Source: Egibacteraceae bacterium
GTDB lineage: Bacteria; Actinomycetota; Nitriliruptoria; Euzebyales; Egibacteraceae
Assembly (NCBI GenBank): GCA_035540635.1
Contig: DATLGH010000014.1
Location: 1-53,615, forward strand
Reading direction: 5' to 3'
DNA length: 53,615 bases
This document shows, in pieces, positions 1-8,973 of this stretch. The position numbers were made by a program, and so were the translations under genes. The notes beneath the pieces were generated by a model. It made no database searches. It was not told the DNA's origin and worked only from the letters and a program-made list of their open reading frames with translations. Numbering within the stretch: position 1 is the stretch's first letter; every line of letters starts with the position of its first letter.

Positions 1-1
1 C

Positions 2-472
2 GCCGCCGGGCTCGCCGGCACCAAGGCGATGGAACAGGTGGCCAGCCGCCTCATGGCCCTGGAGTCCGAAGCCGACCAGCAACGCGAGCAGGCCGTGGGG
101 CCGGGCCCGCCGTTCGTCCTCGCCGCCCGCAACCTCGCCCAGCGCGTCCTCGGCGTCGATCCCGACGAGGACCAGCAGAGCAAGGCCGGCATGATCCTGC
201 ACTACGGCGCAGGGCTCGCCTGGGCGCCGCTGTACCAGCAGCTGCGCCGCCGCACCGGCATGGGGCCCGTCGCCGCCGGCCTGGCGACCGGCGCGTCCCA
301 GTCACTGCTGCTCGACGAGGTCGTCACTCCTGCCATCGGCGCGAGCGCCCCCAACCGCGACTATCCCGTGTCCACCCACCTGCGCGGCCTCGCCGCCCAC
401 CTGGCCTACGGCCTCGCCATCGCCGCCGTCACCGAGTTCGTCTGGAAGGCCACCGGCGCAGTCACGCGGTAA
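2..472 (+). CDS. DUF1440/YagU-like small membrane protein, 5' end outside window
   Basis: The reading frame is open from the left edge and no initiator is needed inside the window, so the true start lies upstream; an internal ATG at 29 is the first Met. The visible part (about 156 residues) has an amphipathic N-terminal stretch, then hydrophobic segments around HYGAGLAWAPLYQQL and HLAYGLAIAAVTEFVW. A GxxxG-type loop and the DEVVTPAIG motif recall DUF1440/YagU-type inner-membrane proteins. No catalytic residues are evident and the role is unknown. The stop is followed by unrelated decayed sequence, so it is probably the last gene of its unit. The family assignment is by motif memory only and is moderately sure. 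Confidence 0.55.
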   Translation, partial: AAGLAGTKAMEQVASRLMALESEADQQREQAVGPGPPFVLAARNLAQRVLGVDPDEDQQSKAGMILHYGAGLAWAPLYQQLRRRTGMGPVAAGLATGASQSLLLDEVVTPAIGASAPNRDYPVSTHLRGLAAHLAYGLAIAAVTEFVWKATGAVTR

Positions 473-539
473 CCACCGCCGCACCCGTCCGGCCGCCTGC
501 CAGACTCCGGTCGTCCCGACCCCGGTCGAAGGCCGCCCC

Positions 540-713
540 ATCGAGCGTCTGCGCGTCATCGAGCACAACCTGGCCCCGCTGGTGGTCATCACGGCCGTGG
601 CTGGCCTGGCGATCCCCGCGGTCGGTGTCTGGCTCAGCGGATGGGTCACGCCGCTGCTGGCGCTGCTCATGCTGTGCGTCAGCCTGACCTTCGACCTCGC
701 CGAGCAGCCTCGA
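540..713 (+). pseudogene. N-terminal fragment of a bile acid:sodium symporter (BASS)-type transporter
   Basis: The frame reads IERLRVIEHNLAPLVVI and then a hydrophobic run ending in a PLLALLMLCVSLTFDL motif. That resembles the first two helices of BASS/arsenite-type transporters, where a PLLxLLMFxMGLTL segment ends the second helix. There is no ATG, and after about position 713 the frame becomes Arg/Pro-rich non-coding sequence, so only about 58 of roughly 300 residues survive. I read it as a relic. An unrelated short two-helix protein using the GTG at 582 is possible but less likely. Confidence 0.4.
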
Positions 714-1298
714 CATGCCTGGTTGGCGGCTACCGGTACGGCCGGACGCCGGGGTCCTGCGCGGATGAGGCCTGGGAGTGCGGCGGATCCCACAAGGTCG
801 CGACGGCAGCCGGAACCGCCGTCGTGCGGCGACTATCGGACGTTGTAGACGTGCAGGGGTCGGCACGAATCGGTGAGAAGACCGGGCCGTCGGGCGTGGT
901 GCGCCACCGGGGGTTGTGCGCGATCTCCCAGGAGTGGCCGACGCTTCCATGCCCCCGCCCCCGCTCAGGATCCCATGCGCAGACTGTAGGCAGGAATTGG
1001 CATCCACCGCGCCTGTGCTTACGCCGCCGCGTCGGCGACATTGCCTCCCGGCGATCGGAGGCCAGGGGTTGTCGCCGCAGCGGCGTGCAGGCAGGCTGGT
1101 CGCCGTGCTGGTGCTGTGGGAGGTACTGACAGAGTTCGCCGCAGCCGTCGCCCGTGGGGACAAGTCCTGGTGGCCCCTTGTTGCCTCATTCGCGGTTGTA
1201 GCCGGGGCCGTCGTCGGTGTGCTCTGGCTACTGTAGGTCAGCATCGGGCGTTCCCTCGCGGGTGCCGCCCGCGCTGGTCGGGTTCCGCGACGGAGGCA
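714..1298. other. Decayed intergenic stretch without a clear gene
   Basis: No frame gives a convincing protein here. The only hint is the hydrophobic segment at 1105-1236, listed separately. The stretch sits between the transporter fragment and the PPOX-like gene and is consistent with eroded sequence. Confidence 0.4.
1105..1236 (+). CDS. Very short hydrophobic ORF, unassigned
   Basis: About 43 residues from a possible GTG: one hydrophobic helix, a short charged turn (VARGDKSWW) and a second hydrophobic helix ending in VVGVLWLL. The frame extends upstream without a good start or ribosome-binding site. It could be a small membrane protein or the C-terminal remnant of a larger transporter. No function can be proposed. 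Confidence 0.2.
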   Translation: MLVLWEVLTEFAAAVARGDKSWWPLVASFAVVAGAVVGVLWLL

Positions 1299-1757
1299 TC
1301 AGACGTCGCGGGGACGGGAGGCAGAAGGCAGATAGGACAGGTCTTTGGCGACCAGATGCTTGGGCCTCAACCTAACGAACTGGGTCCCCGCCCAGGGAGG
1401 CGCGTCGACGTCGAACCGGTCACGGTCCCAGCTGCTGGGATCCTCACCGAGATATCGGGCCAGTTTGCGTCGCGCCCGGTGTGCATCGTAGGAGTTCAGC
1501 TCGGCGCGTCCTCGAGCCAGCACCTGCTTGACATGTCCGCGGGCGAGGTCGCAGGTGTCCACGGTGAGTGCGACACGCGGATCACCCGTGAGTTCGCTGG
1601 CCAGACTCGACCACGGCCCGGTAAGCCACCAGAACGACCCGTCTTCCCACAAGTACCAGACCGGCCGCAAGACGGGACCTTGTTGCCCGATGCTGCCCAC
1701 TCGTGCGGTGAGGGGTTGCGCCAGGAAGTCGTCGACGTCGAAGTCGAAGCGGTCCAT
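1299..1757 (-). CDS. Pyridoxamine 5'-phosphate oxidase-fold (FMN/F420-binding) family protein
   Basis: A 152-residue protein. The start is the ATG at 1757 because GGAG lies six bases upstream; the longer frame to 1907 adds a low-complexity Arg/Ser stretch. It begins DRFDFDVDDFLAQPLTARVG, followed by strands typical of the PPOX split beta-barrel (GPVLRPVWYLWEDGSFWWLT, then DPRVALTVD). Members bind FMN, F420, haem or biliverdin and reduce or oxidise small substrates; which applies here cannot be told. It stands alone on the minus strand, flanked by decayed DNA, and is the only intact-looking gene between 0.5 and 3.5 kb. Confidence 0.68.
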   Translation of the reverse strand: MDRFDFDVDDFLAQPLTARVGSIGQQGPVLRPVWYLWEDGSFWWLTGPWSSLASELTGDPRVALTVDTCDLARGHVKQVLARGRAELNSYDAHRARRKLARYLGEDPSSWDRDRFDVDAPPWAGTQFVRLRPKHLVAKDLSYLPSASRPRDV

Positions 1758-2155
1758 GAACATCTCCAGCCCGGAGGGCACCAGGGCCTGCGTGACCCTA
1801 CTCGACCGCGCTCTACTTCGAGCGGTGGACTCCGAGAGAGCATCGGCAGGCCGAGGCGTTATTCCACGTGGCCAGACGCACTGGCCGATGCGATCCTTCG
1901 CCAGCAAGGACCGCGTCGATGGTTACGGTCGACATCCGGCGCTCCCACCCTGGCTCGTGATCTGGAAAAGGGCGAGACATCCCATGGTCCGGGCGCAATG
2001 TCGCAGGGTTCGTAGATCCCCGGCTCCCGTACGGTTGGCCGGACCTTCCGGGATGCTCGGCTACGGGGATCTGACGCCCGGTGGCTCCCGGCCGGGGGGC
2101 CCCTCACGGGCAGATGGCCGGCAGACGAGTAGAGGGGTGCTGCCCAATGCAGCGG
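1758..2155. other. About 400 bp with no supportable gene
   Basis: Open frames exist on both strands but have the Arg/Pro/Ser composition of shadow frames, and none shows a motif. The stretch separates the PPOX-like gene from the mobile remnant. Confidence 0.4.
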
Positions 2156-3128
2156 TTACCGAGCGAGCCTGAGGACCGTGGGCCTGATCCTGGGACTGCG
2201 CCGTCGCGGCAGTTCGAGGGTGATTTGGCGTCGGGTCGCCAGGGCGTGGGTGGCTGCGCGTCGCCAGTCGCGGTGAGCCTCTGCGCGTTCGAGTCGCTGG
2301 ACCCGGAGCTGCTCAGGGCCGGCGGGTCCCAGCCGCGGAAACAACAGTCGCGGCGATCCGTCCGCCATGACCTGCGTGAGTGGCGTGCAGGGGTTGCCGG
2401 GCGCGTTCGAGGTCGCTGGGGTCGAAGGGTGGCGGGTTGTCGAGAACGGCTTGCTGGCGGGCGTCGAGTTCGGCGAGGGTCTGGTCGTCGAGGTCGTCGA
2501 GGTCGCGGAGGCGACGGGCGAGGCAGCGGTCGGCTTGCAGGGAGGCGTGGTCCCAGGCGGCCCGTGCGTCGGCGGGAGCCAGGCGAGCGGTCCCCGTGGA
2601 CGTGGTGCGGGGGTTGCGCCGAGGACCCCGAGCCGCCAGTGCAGGACAGCGGCGGCGGAGCGGGCGTCACCGATCGGGCGCATCGTGATCGCTTCGTCGA
2701 CGAGGGCTGCGGGTCGGGCCGGCCGAGGGCAACCTCGCGAGCGCGGCTGATCAGGCTGGGCCACTGCGGATCCTCGGCTGCTGCGCCGAGCCCGCGTGCG
2801 GTCAGGGTCTGGTGGAGCCACTGATCGGTGGCGCTGCGGGCGGCGTCCTCGAAGACCGCGCCGAGCTGCGCCAGGGAGGTGATGTCGCGCGGCGAGCCCT
2901 CGATGACCTGGTGCGCGGCGAGCCGATCGGGACCCGTGCGCCCGAGGACCCGCGAGAGGACCTTCTCTGGGGGCCGGTAGGTCGTGATGGTCGCGGACGA
3001 CGTCGCCGTCGGAGTCGACCACGACCCACAGGTGGTTGCCGTTGCGTCGGGCAGGTGATCGTGGACCCGTCGGTGTGGCGGCACACGTCGGCGGCACCAT
3101 CCGGATATGTCTGGATGACGGTCCACAC
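2156..3128 (-). pseudogene. Frameshifted hypothetical gene(s) of a mobile remnant
   Basis: Protein-like sequence can be followed on the minus strand only by switching among all three frames. It runs from an apparent start at 3128 (MWTVIQTYPDGAADVCRHTD), through RNGNHLWVVVDSDGDVV and GPDRLAAHQVIEGSPRDI, then LVDEAITMRPIGDARSAAAV, LQADRCLARRLRDLDDLDD and a charged helical end (RAEAHRDWRRAATHALATRR). At least three frame changes are needed, so it is a pseudogene or carries sequencing errors. I do not recognise the family. Its place directly behind a broken integrase suggests cargo of an integrated element. Confidence 0.4.
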
Positions 3129-3134
3129 CGGTTG

Positions 3135-3539
3135 ACGACCCAGCTAGCGCGAGAGGCGCGGCCGATGCGGTCGCCGAACGGGCAGGCGCGCACGCGCCCG
3201 CCCTTGCCGAGGACGGTCACCACGTCCAGGTCGAGGTCGACGCGCTCGACGGTCAGCCTGGCGACCTCGGACAGCCGCGCGCCCGTGTCGAACAGCAGCC
3301 GCGCGCCCGTGTCGAACAGCATCCGCACGAGCGCGGCGTCACGGCGCCCGACGTACGTCTTGGCCTTCAGGTGTCGAGCACGGCCCGCACCTGGTCGACG
3401 CTGAGCACGTCGACCGGCTGCTCGGCACATGTACGCGCATTGTGCCCATGGGCGAGGTGGGCAGCTCTCCCTCGTCGACCAGCCAGTTCAACCACGGCTG
3501 CAAACTGCGCTGTACTGCCCCGACCGCAGCCCTCGACAT
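3135..3539 (-). pseudogene. Truncated, frameshifted tyrosine recombinase (integrase)
   Basis: The N-terminal SAM-like core-binding region is in one frame (RSLQPWLNWLVDEGELPTSP), the linker in a second (EQPVDVLSVDQVRAVLDT) and the start of the catalytic domain in a third (YVGRRDAALVRMLFDTGARL, then SEVARLTVERVDLD and VTVLGKGGRVRACPFG). The catalytic Arg of the GARLSE region is present, but the sequence stops being integrase-like before the HxxR box and the active-site Tyr. A 24-bp tandem duplication adds an extra LFDTGARL copy. It begins about 30 bp from tRNA-Arg, the usual place for an integrase beside its attachment site. It is non-functional as read. Confidence 0.62.
3272..3319. repeat. 24-bp perfect tandem duplication inside the integrase relic
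   Basis: Two adjacent identical 24-bp units (3272-3295 and 3296-3319) beginning cagccgcgcgcccg. In the minus-strand integrase frame they encode LFDTGARL twice. The duplication keeps the frame but inserts eight residues at the catalytic-Arg motif, so it would damage the enzyme even without the frameshifts. Confidence 0.9.
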
Positions 3540-3568
3540 GACGAAACTCCCTCCTCAGAGGGGGTTTG

Positions 3569-3641
<73 letters not shown>

Positions 3642-3686
3642 GGGCGCGCCCATCGTAGCGTGGCCGGTCGCAGGGTCCAACCGGGG

Positions 3687-5159
3687 CTAGCGGTGAGGGG
3701 CGTAGACGGTAAGAGGCTCGGGGGCCTTCTCGATCGTGAAGGCGGCCGCGCAGTCGAACGGCTCGCCGTCGCGGGTGACCCGCAGCGGCCCGGTCAGCGA
3801 GCGGATGCGGACCTCCCGCTGCAGCGACCGCCGGTACACGCGGCTGCGCTCGAGGGTGCCGGTGGCCACGGCGAGCAGAAGGCGGGCGCGCGCCCAGCGC
3901 GGCTCGGCATCGACGATGCGCACGTCGAACAGCCCGTCGGCAAGGCGACGGCGCCAGGCGGGGGCGACCCCCGAGCCCTCGTAGCGGCAGTTGCCGACGA
4001 AGACCAGCCACGCCGAGCGCTGCTCGCCGTCCATCTCGAGGCGCAGGGGGCTGCGGCCCCGCAGCGCCTGCACGACGGCGAGGAGCATCGCGGGCCACTC
4101 CCCCACCCGCCGGCGCAGCCGCGCCCGCTCGTCGACGAGCCGCGGGTACACCCCCATGCAGGCGACGTTGCAGAACGGCCGGCCGTCGACCGTGGCGAGG
4201 TCCACGGTCATCCGCTCGCCCGACTCGACCGCCCCGGCGACGTCGGCGACGCCGCCGATGCCGAGGTCGCGGGCGAGGTGGTTGAGCGTGCCCGCCGGCA
4301 CGACGACGAGCGGGCGGGCGGTGTCGTGCGCGACCGCCGCGGCGGCGTTGACGGACCCGTCGCCGCCGGCGACGCCGAGGGCGCGCGCGGTCGCCGTGTG
4401 TGCGCGCAGGACCGCGGTGAGGTCGTCGCCCTCGCCGATCTCGACGACCTGGGCGGCCGGCAGCTGCTCGGCGAGCTCGCCGAGGGGGTCCGGGCCGAGG
4501 GCAGGCCCGGCGGCGGGGTTGCCGACCACGACGAGGCCTTCCCCGCGCGGCAGCGGCGCGGGGTCAAGTCGCGCCTCGGGCGGCACCTCCTGCTCCTCGG
4601 CCGGCGGGGTGGGCACCCAGAGCCCCCGCGATGCCCAGGCGATGCCGGCCCCGATCGCCGCCCCGGCGAGCACGTCGCCCGGGTAGTGCACCCCGGTGTA
4701 GACGCGCGAGGTGGCGACCGCCGCCGCGAGCGCCGCAATGGGGGCCGCGAGGCGCGGCTTCTCGATCGCGACCCCCGTCGCGAACGCCGCTGCCGACGCC
4801 GAGTGCCCCGAGGGGAACGACGTGGAGGTGGGCAGGCGCGCGAGTCGGCGAACCTCCGGCACGATGCCGATCGCCGGGCGCGAGCGCCGGGCGAGCAGCT
4901 TCGCGGGCAGGTTCACCACCGCGGAGGTCACCGCGAGGACCACGACACCCCGGGCGGCTGCGCGCCGCCCGAACCGACCACCGGCTGCGGCGAGCACGGC
5001 TGCGGTAACCATCCACAGCACCGAGTGGTTCGCGGCGCGGCTCAGGCGCGGCAGCACCGCGTCGAGTATCGGAGCGTTGCGGCGCGCGACCCAGCGGAAC
5101 GCGGCGACGTCGGCGCGCTGGAGGGCAGCCGGTACGCGCCCGCGCAGGCCGGGGCGCAT
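3687..5159 (-). CDS. PAP2 phosphatase / diacylglycerol-kinase-like lipid kinase fusion
   Basis: A fused membrane protein of about 490 residues. The N-terminal half carries the PAP2 signature in order: KLLARRSRP, FPSGHS and SRVYTGVHYPGD, with several hydrophobic helices, as expected of a phosphatidic-acid-type phosphatase. The C-terminal half is a lipid-kinase catalytic domain: VVVGNPAAGP, the nucleotide-loop GVAGGDGSVN, VVPAGTLNHLARDLGI, and a later GEPFD strand. One half removes and the other adds a lipid phosphate, so the pair may interconvert a lipid alcohol and its phosphate. I chose the ATG at 5159 because the longer frame runs into the upstream plsC-like gene. It is the last gene of the five-gene operon, 53 bp behind the acyltransferase. 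The exact start is uncertain. Confidence 0.82.
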   Translation of the reverse strand: MRPGLRGRVPAALQRADVAAFRWVARRNAPILDAVLPRLSRAANHSVLWMVTAAVLAAAGGRFGRRAAARGVVVLAVTSAVVNLPAKLLARRSRPAIGIVPEVRRLARLPTSTSFPSGHSASAAAFATGVAIEKPRLAAPIAALAAAVATSRVYTGVHYPGDVLAGAAIGAGIAWASRGLWVPTPPAEEQEVPPEARLDPAPLPRGEGLVVVGNPAAGPALGPDPLGELAEQLPAAQVVEIGEGDDLTAVLRAHTATARALGVAGGDGSVNAAAAVAHDTARPLVVVPAGTLNHLARDLGIGGVADVAGAVESGERMTVDLATVDGRPFCNVACMGVYPRLVDERARLRRRVGEWPAMLLAVVQALRGRSPLRLEMDGEQRSAWLVFVGNCRYEGSGVAPAWRRRLADGLFDVRIVDAEPRWARARLLLAVATGTLERSRVYRRSLQREVRIRSLTGPLRVTRDGEPFDCAAAFTIEKAPEPLTVYAPHR

Positions 5160-5212
5160 GACGAGCTCGGGCCCCGGGCGGGCTGCGCGACGGCGGGGCA
5201 CCGCCGCCTCGC

Positions 5213-6121
5213 TCAGCGCCGCCACACGCGGGCCGGCTCCCGTGGCGGCAGCGGGCGCAGCGTCTCCCACCGGCGCCGCCAGTCGGCCACCTCGGGCCCC
5301 GACGGGGAGGGGATGGCGCCCTCGGCGTCGCTGCGCAGCGACGCCCACCAGCCCGCGTCCTCCTCGTGCAGGCCTCGCGCGACCGCCTGGACGAGGCGCA
5401 CGGTGAGCTCACGGGGCCGCTCGTCGGGGCCCGGGTACACCGGTGGCCCGAACCGCACCGCGAGCGGCGGGCGGCCGGGCCTCGCCCACGACCGGCCGCG
5501 CGGCATGGCTGCGTGCGTGCCGCGGATCGCGACGGGCACGGCGGGCACCCCGCGGTCGAGGCACAGCCGCGCGGGGCCGTGGCGGAACGTGCGCAGCCAG
5601 CCGTCCGGGGACCGGGTGCCCTCGGGGAACAGCAGCAGGCTCCAGCCGTCGTCGATGAGCTCGCGGGCGGTGGAGGCGGCGCGCTTGCCGCCCCGGCGCT
5701 CGACGGGGAAGGCGTTGAAGGCGAGCGCCGTCGCCGCCGCCCGCCAGCGCGCGTCGAAGAAGTAGTCGGCTGCCGCGCCGACCGCCGTGCGTTCCCGCCA
5801 GCGCAGCGGCAGGGAGCACAGCACGAGCGGCGCGTCGAGGTGACTCGAGTGGTTGGCGACGAAGATCACCGGGCCGCGCACCTCGTCGAGGCGGTCGAGG
5901 CCCTCCACGCGCGGACGGGTCTCGCGCCACACGAGCGGTCGGAGCAGGAACCGCTGCACCCCCTCGCGCGCGACGCAGCCCGCGGTCGTGCGCGCCCAGG
6001 CGGTGGGGAACTCCCGCGGCTCGGGTTCGGGCGTCCACGGCTCCGCCGAGCGGGGGGTGAGCGACCGCCGGGTCCAGCGCCACCCGCGGGCCACCTGCTC
6101 GATCTCGCGTGCGAGGCTCAT
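5213..6121 (-). CDS. 1-acyl-sn-glycerol-3-phosphate acyltransferase-family protein (PlsC-like)
   Basis: A 302-residue lysophospholipid-type acyltransferase. The catalytic HX4D motif is NHSSHLD, preceded by a short hydrophobic strand (VIFVANHSS), and the second conserved box is FPEGTRS. These identify the glycerophosphate acyltransferase fold, which moves an acyl group from CoA or ACP to a lysophosphatidate-like acceptor at the membrane face. The N-terminal 60 residues are longer than a minimal PlsC and have no clear motif. It starts 16 bp behind the LarA-like gene and is almost certainly co-transcribed. Its acceptor is unknown, and the neighbours suggest a special lipid rather than bulk phospholipid. 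Confidence 0.85.
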   Translation of the reverse strand: MSLAREIEQVARGWRWTRRSLTPRSAEPWTPEPEPREFPTAWARTTAGCVAREGVQRFLLRPLVWRETRPRVEGLDRLDEVRGPVIFVANHSSHLDAPLVLCSLPLRWRERTAVGAAADYFFDARWRAAATALAFNAFPVERRGGKRAASTARELIDDGWSLLLFPEGTRSPDGWLRTFRHGPARLCLDRGVPAVPVAIRGTHAAMPRGRSWARPGRPPLAVRFGPPVYPGPDERPRELTVRLVQAVARGLHEEDAGWWASLRSDAEGAIPSPSGPEVADWRRRWETLRPLPPREPARVWRR

Positions 6122-6137
6122 CGCGTGTCCCCTCCCG

Positions 6138-7718
6138 TCATCGCACGTCCGCGAGCGTGAGCGGCGGCGAGTGCAGGTAGGTGATCCGCGGCGAGCGGCC
6201 CACCGTGTCGGAGGCCATCTCGAGCGCGTCGGCGAACGTCGACGCGGTCCGGAACCCCATCCGCGCCACCGCCCGCCGGTCCGCGCCGACGAGGATGACG
6301 TCGCCGACGTGCTGCAACGCGTGCGCGCCCCAGTACCACATGTAGAACGGGTGGACGCCGTGGTAGGCGTAGGAGTTGCGGTAGAGGTGGATGTACCACG
6401 GGTCGGTGGCGTAGCGCTGCTCGAACTTCGTCTCGATCGTCGCGGGGTCGGTCGTCTCCGCGAGGACCTCGTCGAAGAAGTCGACGTAGCTCGGGTGGTG
6501 CACCTGGTGGAACTCCCACGGCGTGGGATGGAACAGGACGAGCGTGCCGCCTTCGCGGACCATCGGCTGGCCGCGGTACATGTTGAAGTAGTAGCCGAGC
6601 CCGAGGCACATCACGAGGATCGGGTTCATGATCGAGTTCACGTTGTACGGGCAGATGAACGGCAGCCCGAAGACGAGCACGTCGGCCTGCCCGTCGACCT
6701 CGACGAGCTGCTGGCGGTGGATCTTGGCGAGCGTGCGCTGGTGGACCGGCTCGGTGGCGCCCGCGTGGACGCCCGTCACCCCGTAGGGGGCGGCGACACG
6801 CTGCCAGACCTTGCGGCGCAGGGACGCCGGCGCGAGGTCGTTCGCCCGCTTGGCCGCGAGGTAGCTCGCCTGGTCGCGCAGCGACCACTCCCACTCGCGC
6901 TTGTTGAGGAACCCGAACTCCGCGGGGAACGTGTCGTTGTTGAGCGTCGTCTCGATCGTGAAGATCCGCACGCCGCTGTCGGCGAGGAGCTTGCCCATGC
7001 GCGCGTACGACGAGTGCATCGCCGAGTTCGGCGGGTCCATGAACGACCTGGAGCGCTGAAGCGTGTGCACGTTGTGGTGGGGGCGCAGGCTGCGGTAGCT
7101 CGCGAGGCCCACCGGCACGGACTTGTGGCCACCGCTCATCGGCACGAGGTTGACGTTGACGTAGACGATGAGGTCACTTGACGCCGCCCGGCGGTTGATC
7201 TCCACCGTTTCGCCGTGGTCGGTCTCGCCGACGTGGGTCAGCCCGCCGGGATCCTCGGCGTCGTGGTTGCGCAGGTGGTCGGGCCAGAACGAGCGGAACA
7301 CCCGCTCGCCGAGCATCCGTTTCAGCTCGGCCGGCGTCATGCGGCGGTGCAGCGCGTTCGCGGCGACGAGCTCGACGTCGTCGACGCCCGCGGCGGCGGC
7401 GCGCTCGAGCACCGCCTCGATGACGCGTTGGCGCACGTCGGGCGTCACCATCTGCGGCAGGGGGATCGACAGGTCGTCGAAGACGATCGTGAGGCGCATG
7501 TCGGCGAACAGCAGCTCGTCGAGCGGCTCGCTGTCGAGCGGGTGATCGAGGGCGTGGCGGATCGCCGCGCCGACGTCGCGGATCCCCGGCAGCGAGTCCG
7601 GCGGGTAGAGCACCCGCGTGCCCAGGGGGAAGGACTCGAGCCCGAAGCCCTCGCCACGGTGCACGACGAGCGGCGGGGTGCGCTCGTCGACCTCGAGCAC
7701 GAAACCAGGTCGGGACAT
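6138..7718 (-). CDS. LarA-like (DUF2088) nickel-pincer racemase-family protein
   Basis: A 526-residue protein of the lactate racemase fold. Visible features that match LarA are an N-terminal DDLSIPLP strand, ANALHRRMT (His 124, equivalent to the HRP-type His), NHDAEDPGG, and SGGHKSVPVG with Lys 199 where LarA binds its pyridinium-bisthiocarboxylate nickel cofactor. The C-terminal half (GVHAGATEPVHQ, YHGVHPFYMWYWG) is longer than LarA, which is about 425 residues. Family members racemise or epimerise 2-hydroxy acids. Placement between an acyltransferase and an alcohol dehydrogenase suggests a lipid- or polyol-linked hydroxy substrate; this is inference. No larB/larC/larE-type cofactor genes are in the window, so the cofactor must come from elsewhere if it is used. 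Confidence 0.8.
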   Translation of the reverse strand: MSRPGFVLEVDERTPPLVVHRGEGFGLESFPLGTRVLYPPDSLPGIRDVGAAIRHALDHPLDSEPLDELLFADMRLTIVFDDLSIPLPQMVTPDVRQRVIEAVLERAAAAGVDDVELVAANALHRRMTPAELKRMLGERVFRSFWPDHLRNHDAEDPGGLTHVGETDHGETVEINRRAASSDLIVYVNVNLVPMSGGHKSVPVGLASYRSLRPHHNVHTLQRSRSFMDPPNSAMHSSYARMGKLLADSGVRIFTIETTLNNDTFPAEFGFLNKREWEWSLRDQASYLAAKRANDLAPASLRRKVWQRVAAPYGVTGVHAGATEPVHQRTLAKIHRQQLVEVDGQADVLVFGLPFICPYNVNSIMNPILVMCLGLGYYFNMYRGQPMVREGGTLVLFHPTPWEFHQVHHPSYVDFFDEVLAETTDPATIETKFEQRYATDPWYIHLYRNSYAYHGVHPFYMWYWGAHALQHVGDVILVGADRRAVARMGFRTASTFADALEMASDTVGRSPRITYLHSPPLTLADVR

Positions 7719-7725
7719 GGGGTGG

Positions 7726-8973
7726 CTACTCCTCCTGGGGGGCGAAAGCGATCTTCAGCGCGCCGAGGCGCCCTGCGGCGAACGCGTGGTCGATCGCCTC
7801 CCGCCAGCGCTGCAGCGGATAGGTGGCGCTGACGACGCCCTCGAGGGGGGCCTCGGCGGCCAGCGTCATCGCGGCGGCGAAGTCCGACCCGCGCCCGGGT
7901 GCCTCCCCGGTCGTGGCTGCGGGCTCGTGCTCGGGGGTGTGCGCGTGCCCCGAGGTCCCGCCGGTTGCGTACGCACCGACGAGCTCGAGCTCGCGGAACC
8001 ACACGGGCGTGAGGTCGGCCCGGGCGGTCGGCAGGCCGGCGAGCACGACCCGCCCGCCGGCGCGCACGGTGCGCAGCGCGAGGTTGAGCCCGCCCGACGC
8101 GCCCGTCGCCTCGAACGCGACGTCGGCCCCGCCGAGCAGGTAGTCGCTGCCCCGCTCGGGATGCAGCAGGAACGCCTGGGACGACCGACGCAGCGCCTTC
8201 ACCGCACGGTCGGGCGCGACCACGTCGGTCGCCCCGAACACGGCGGCGAGCTCACGCTGGCGGTCGTGCTTCGCGACGACGGTGATCTCCGCCGCCTGCG
8301 TGAACGCCCGTATCGCGAGCAGCGTGAACAACCCGACGGTGCCGGCGCCGACGACGAGGACGGCGTCGCCCGCGCCGATGCGGGCACGCCGCACGGCGTG
8401 GACGGCACAGGCCAGCGGCTCGACGAGCACCGCCCGCTCGTCGGACAGCGAGTCGGGCACCCGGTGCAGCTGCTCGCGGTGGGCGACGAGGCGGCGACTC
8501 CATCCCCCGCCGGTGTCCGCGCAGTAGCCCGTCTGCAGCCCCGGGGCCACGTGGCCGACGGTCACGCGGTCGCAGCGCCCCTGCTCGCCGGCGGCGCACG
8601 AGCTGCACGGGCCGACGCCCCGCGGCCCGCACGACAGCACGGGGTCGAGCACGACCCGCGTGCCCGCGGCCAGCCCGTCGAGGTCCTCGAGCAGCTCGCC
8701 GACCACCTCGTGGCCCGGCACGAAGGGCATCGAGACGAGCGGGGAGAAGTAGAACGACGACTGCCCCGACAGGGTGGCGAGGTCCGAGCCGCAGATGCCG
8801 GCAAGGCGTGGGCGCACCCGCGCCCACCCCGGGCCGGGCAGGCGCGGCTCGTCGCGGTTGACGAGCCGCAGCGGCGCGACGGGGCCCGCGAGGGCACCGG
8901 GGAGTCGACCCCCGACCGCCTTCGCGGCGAGGTAGCGCGACGTCGACCGGTACAGCTCCAGGGACAGCGTCAC
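7726..8973 (-). CDS. Zinc-dependent alcohol dehydrogenase (MDR superfamily)
   Basis: About 415 residues from a GTG at 8973 that overlaps the TGA of the upstream gene (GTGA); the extended frame to 9030 is spurious. Catalytic-zinc residues are in GICGSD and PGHEVVGE. A structural-zinc Cys lobe follows (SCGPRGVGPCSSCAAGEQGRC, split around an insertion), and the nucleotide-binding loop is VVGAGTVGLF. A stretch after the Rossmann fold (SGHAHTPEHE) is unusual and may be a metal-binding insert. It probably oxidises an alcohol or reduces an aldehyde linked to the product of the neighbouring acyl reductase, 7 bp ahead of the LarA-like start. Confidence 0.85.
   Translation of the reverse strand: MTLSLELYRSTSRYLAAKAVGGRLPGALAGPVAPLRLVNRDEPRLPGPGWARVRPRLAGICGSDLATLSGQSSFYFSPLVSMPFVPGHEVVGELLEDLDGLAAGTRVVLDPVLSCGPRGVGPCSSCAAGEQGRCDRVTVGHVAPGLQTGYCADTGGGWSRRLVAHREQLHRVPDSLSDERAVLVEPLACAVHAVRRARIGAGDAVLVVGAGTVGLFTLLAIRAFTQAAEITVVAKHDRQRELAAVFGATDVVAPDRAVKALRRSSQAFLLHPERGSDYLLGGADVAFEATGASGGLNLALRTVRAGGRVVLAGLPTARADLTPVWFRELELVGAYATGGTSGHAHTPEHEPAATTGEAPGRGSDFAAAMTLAAEAPLEGVVSATYPLQRWREAIDHAFAAGRLGALKIAFAPQEE

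Noticed and set aside
3660-5765. A 701-codon plus-strand ORF
   Set aside because: It is antisense to the PAP2-kinase and PlsC-like genes and has Arg/Gly/Ala shadow composition.
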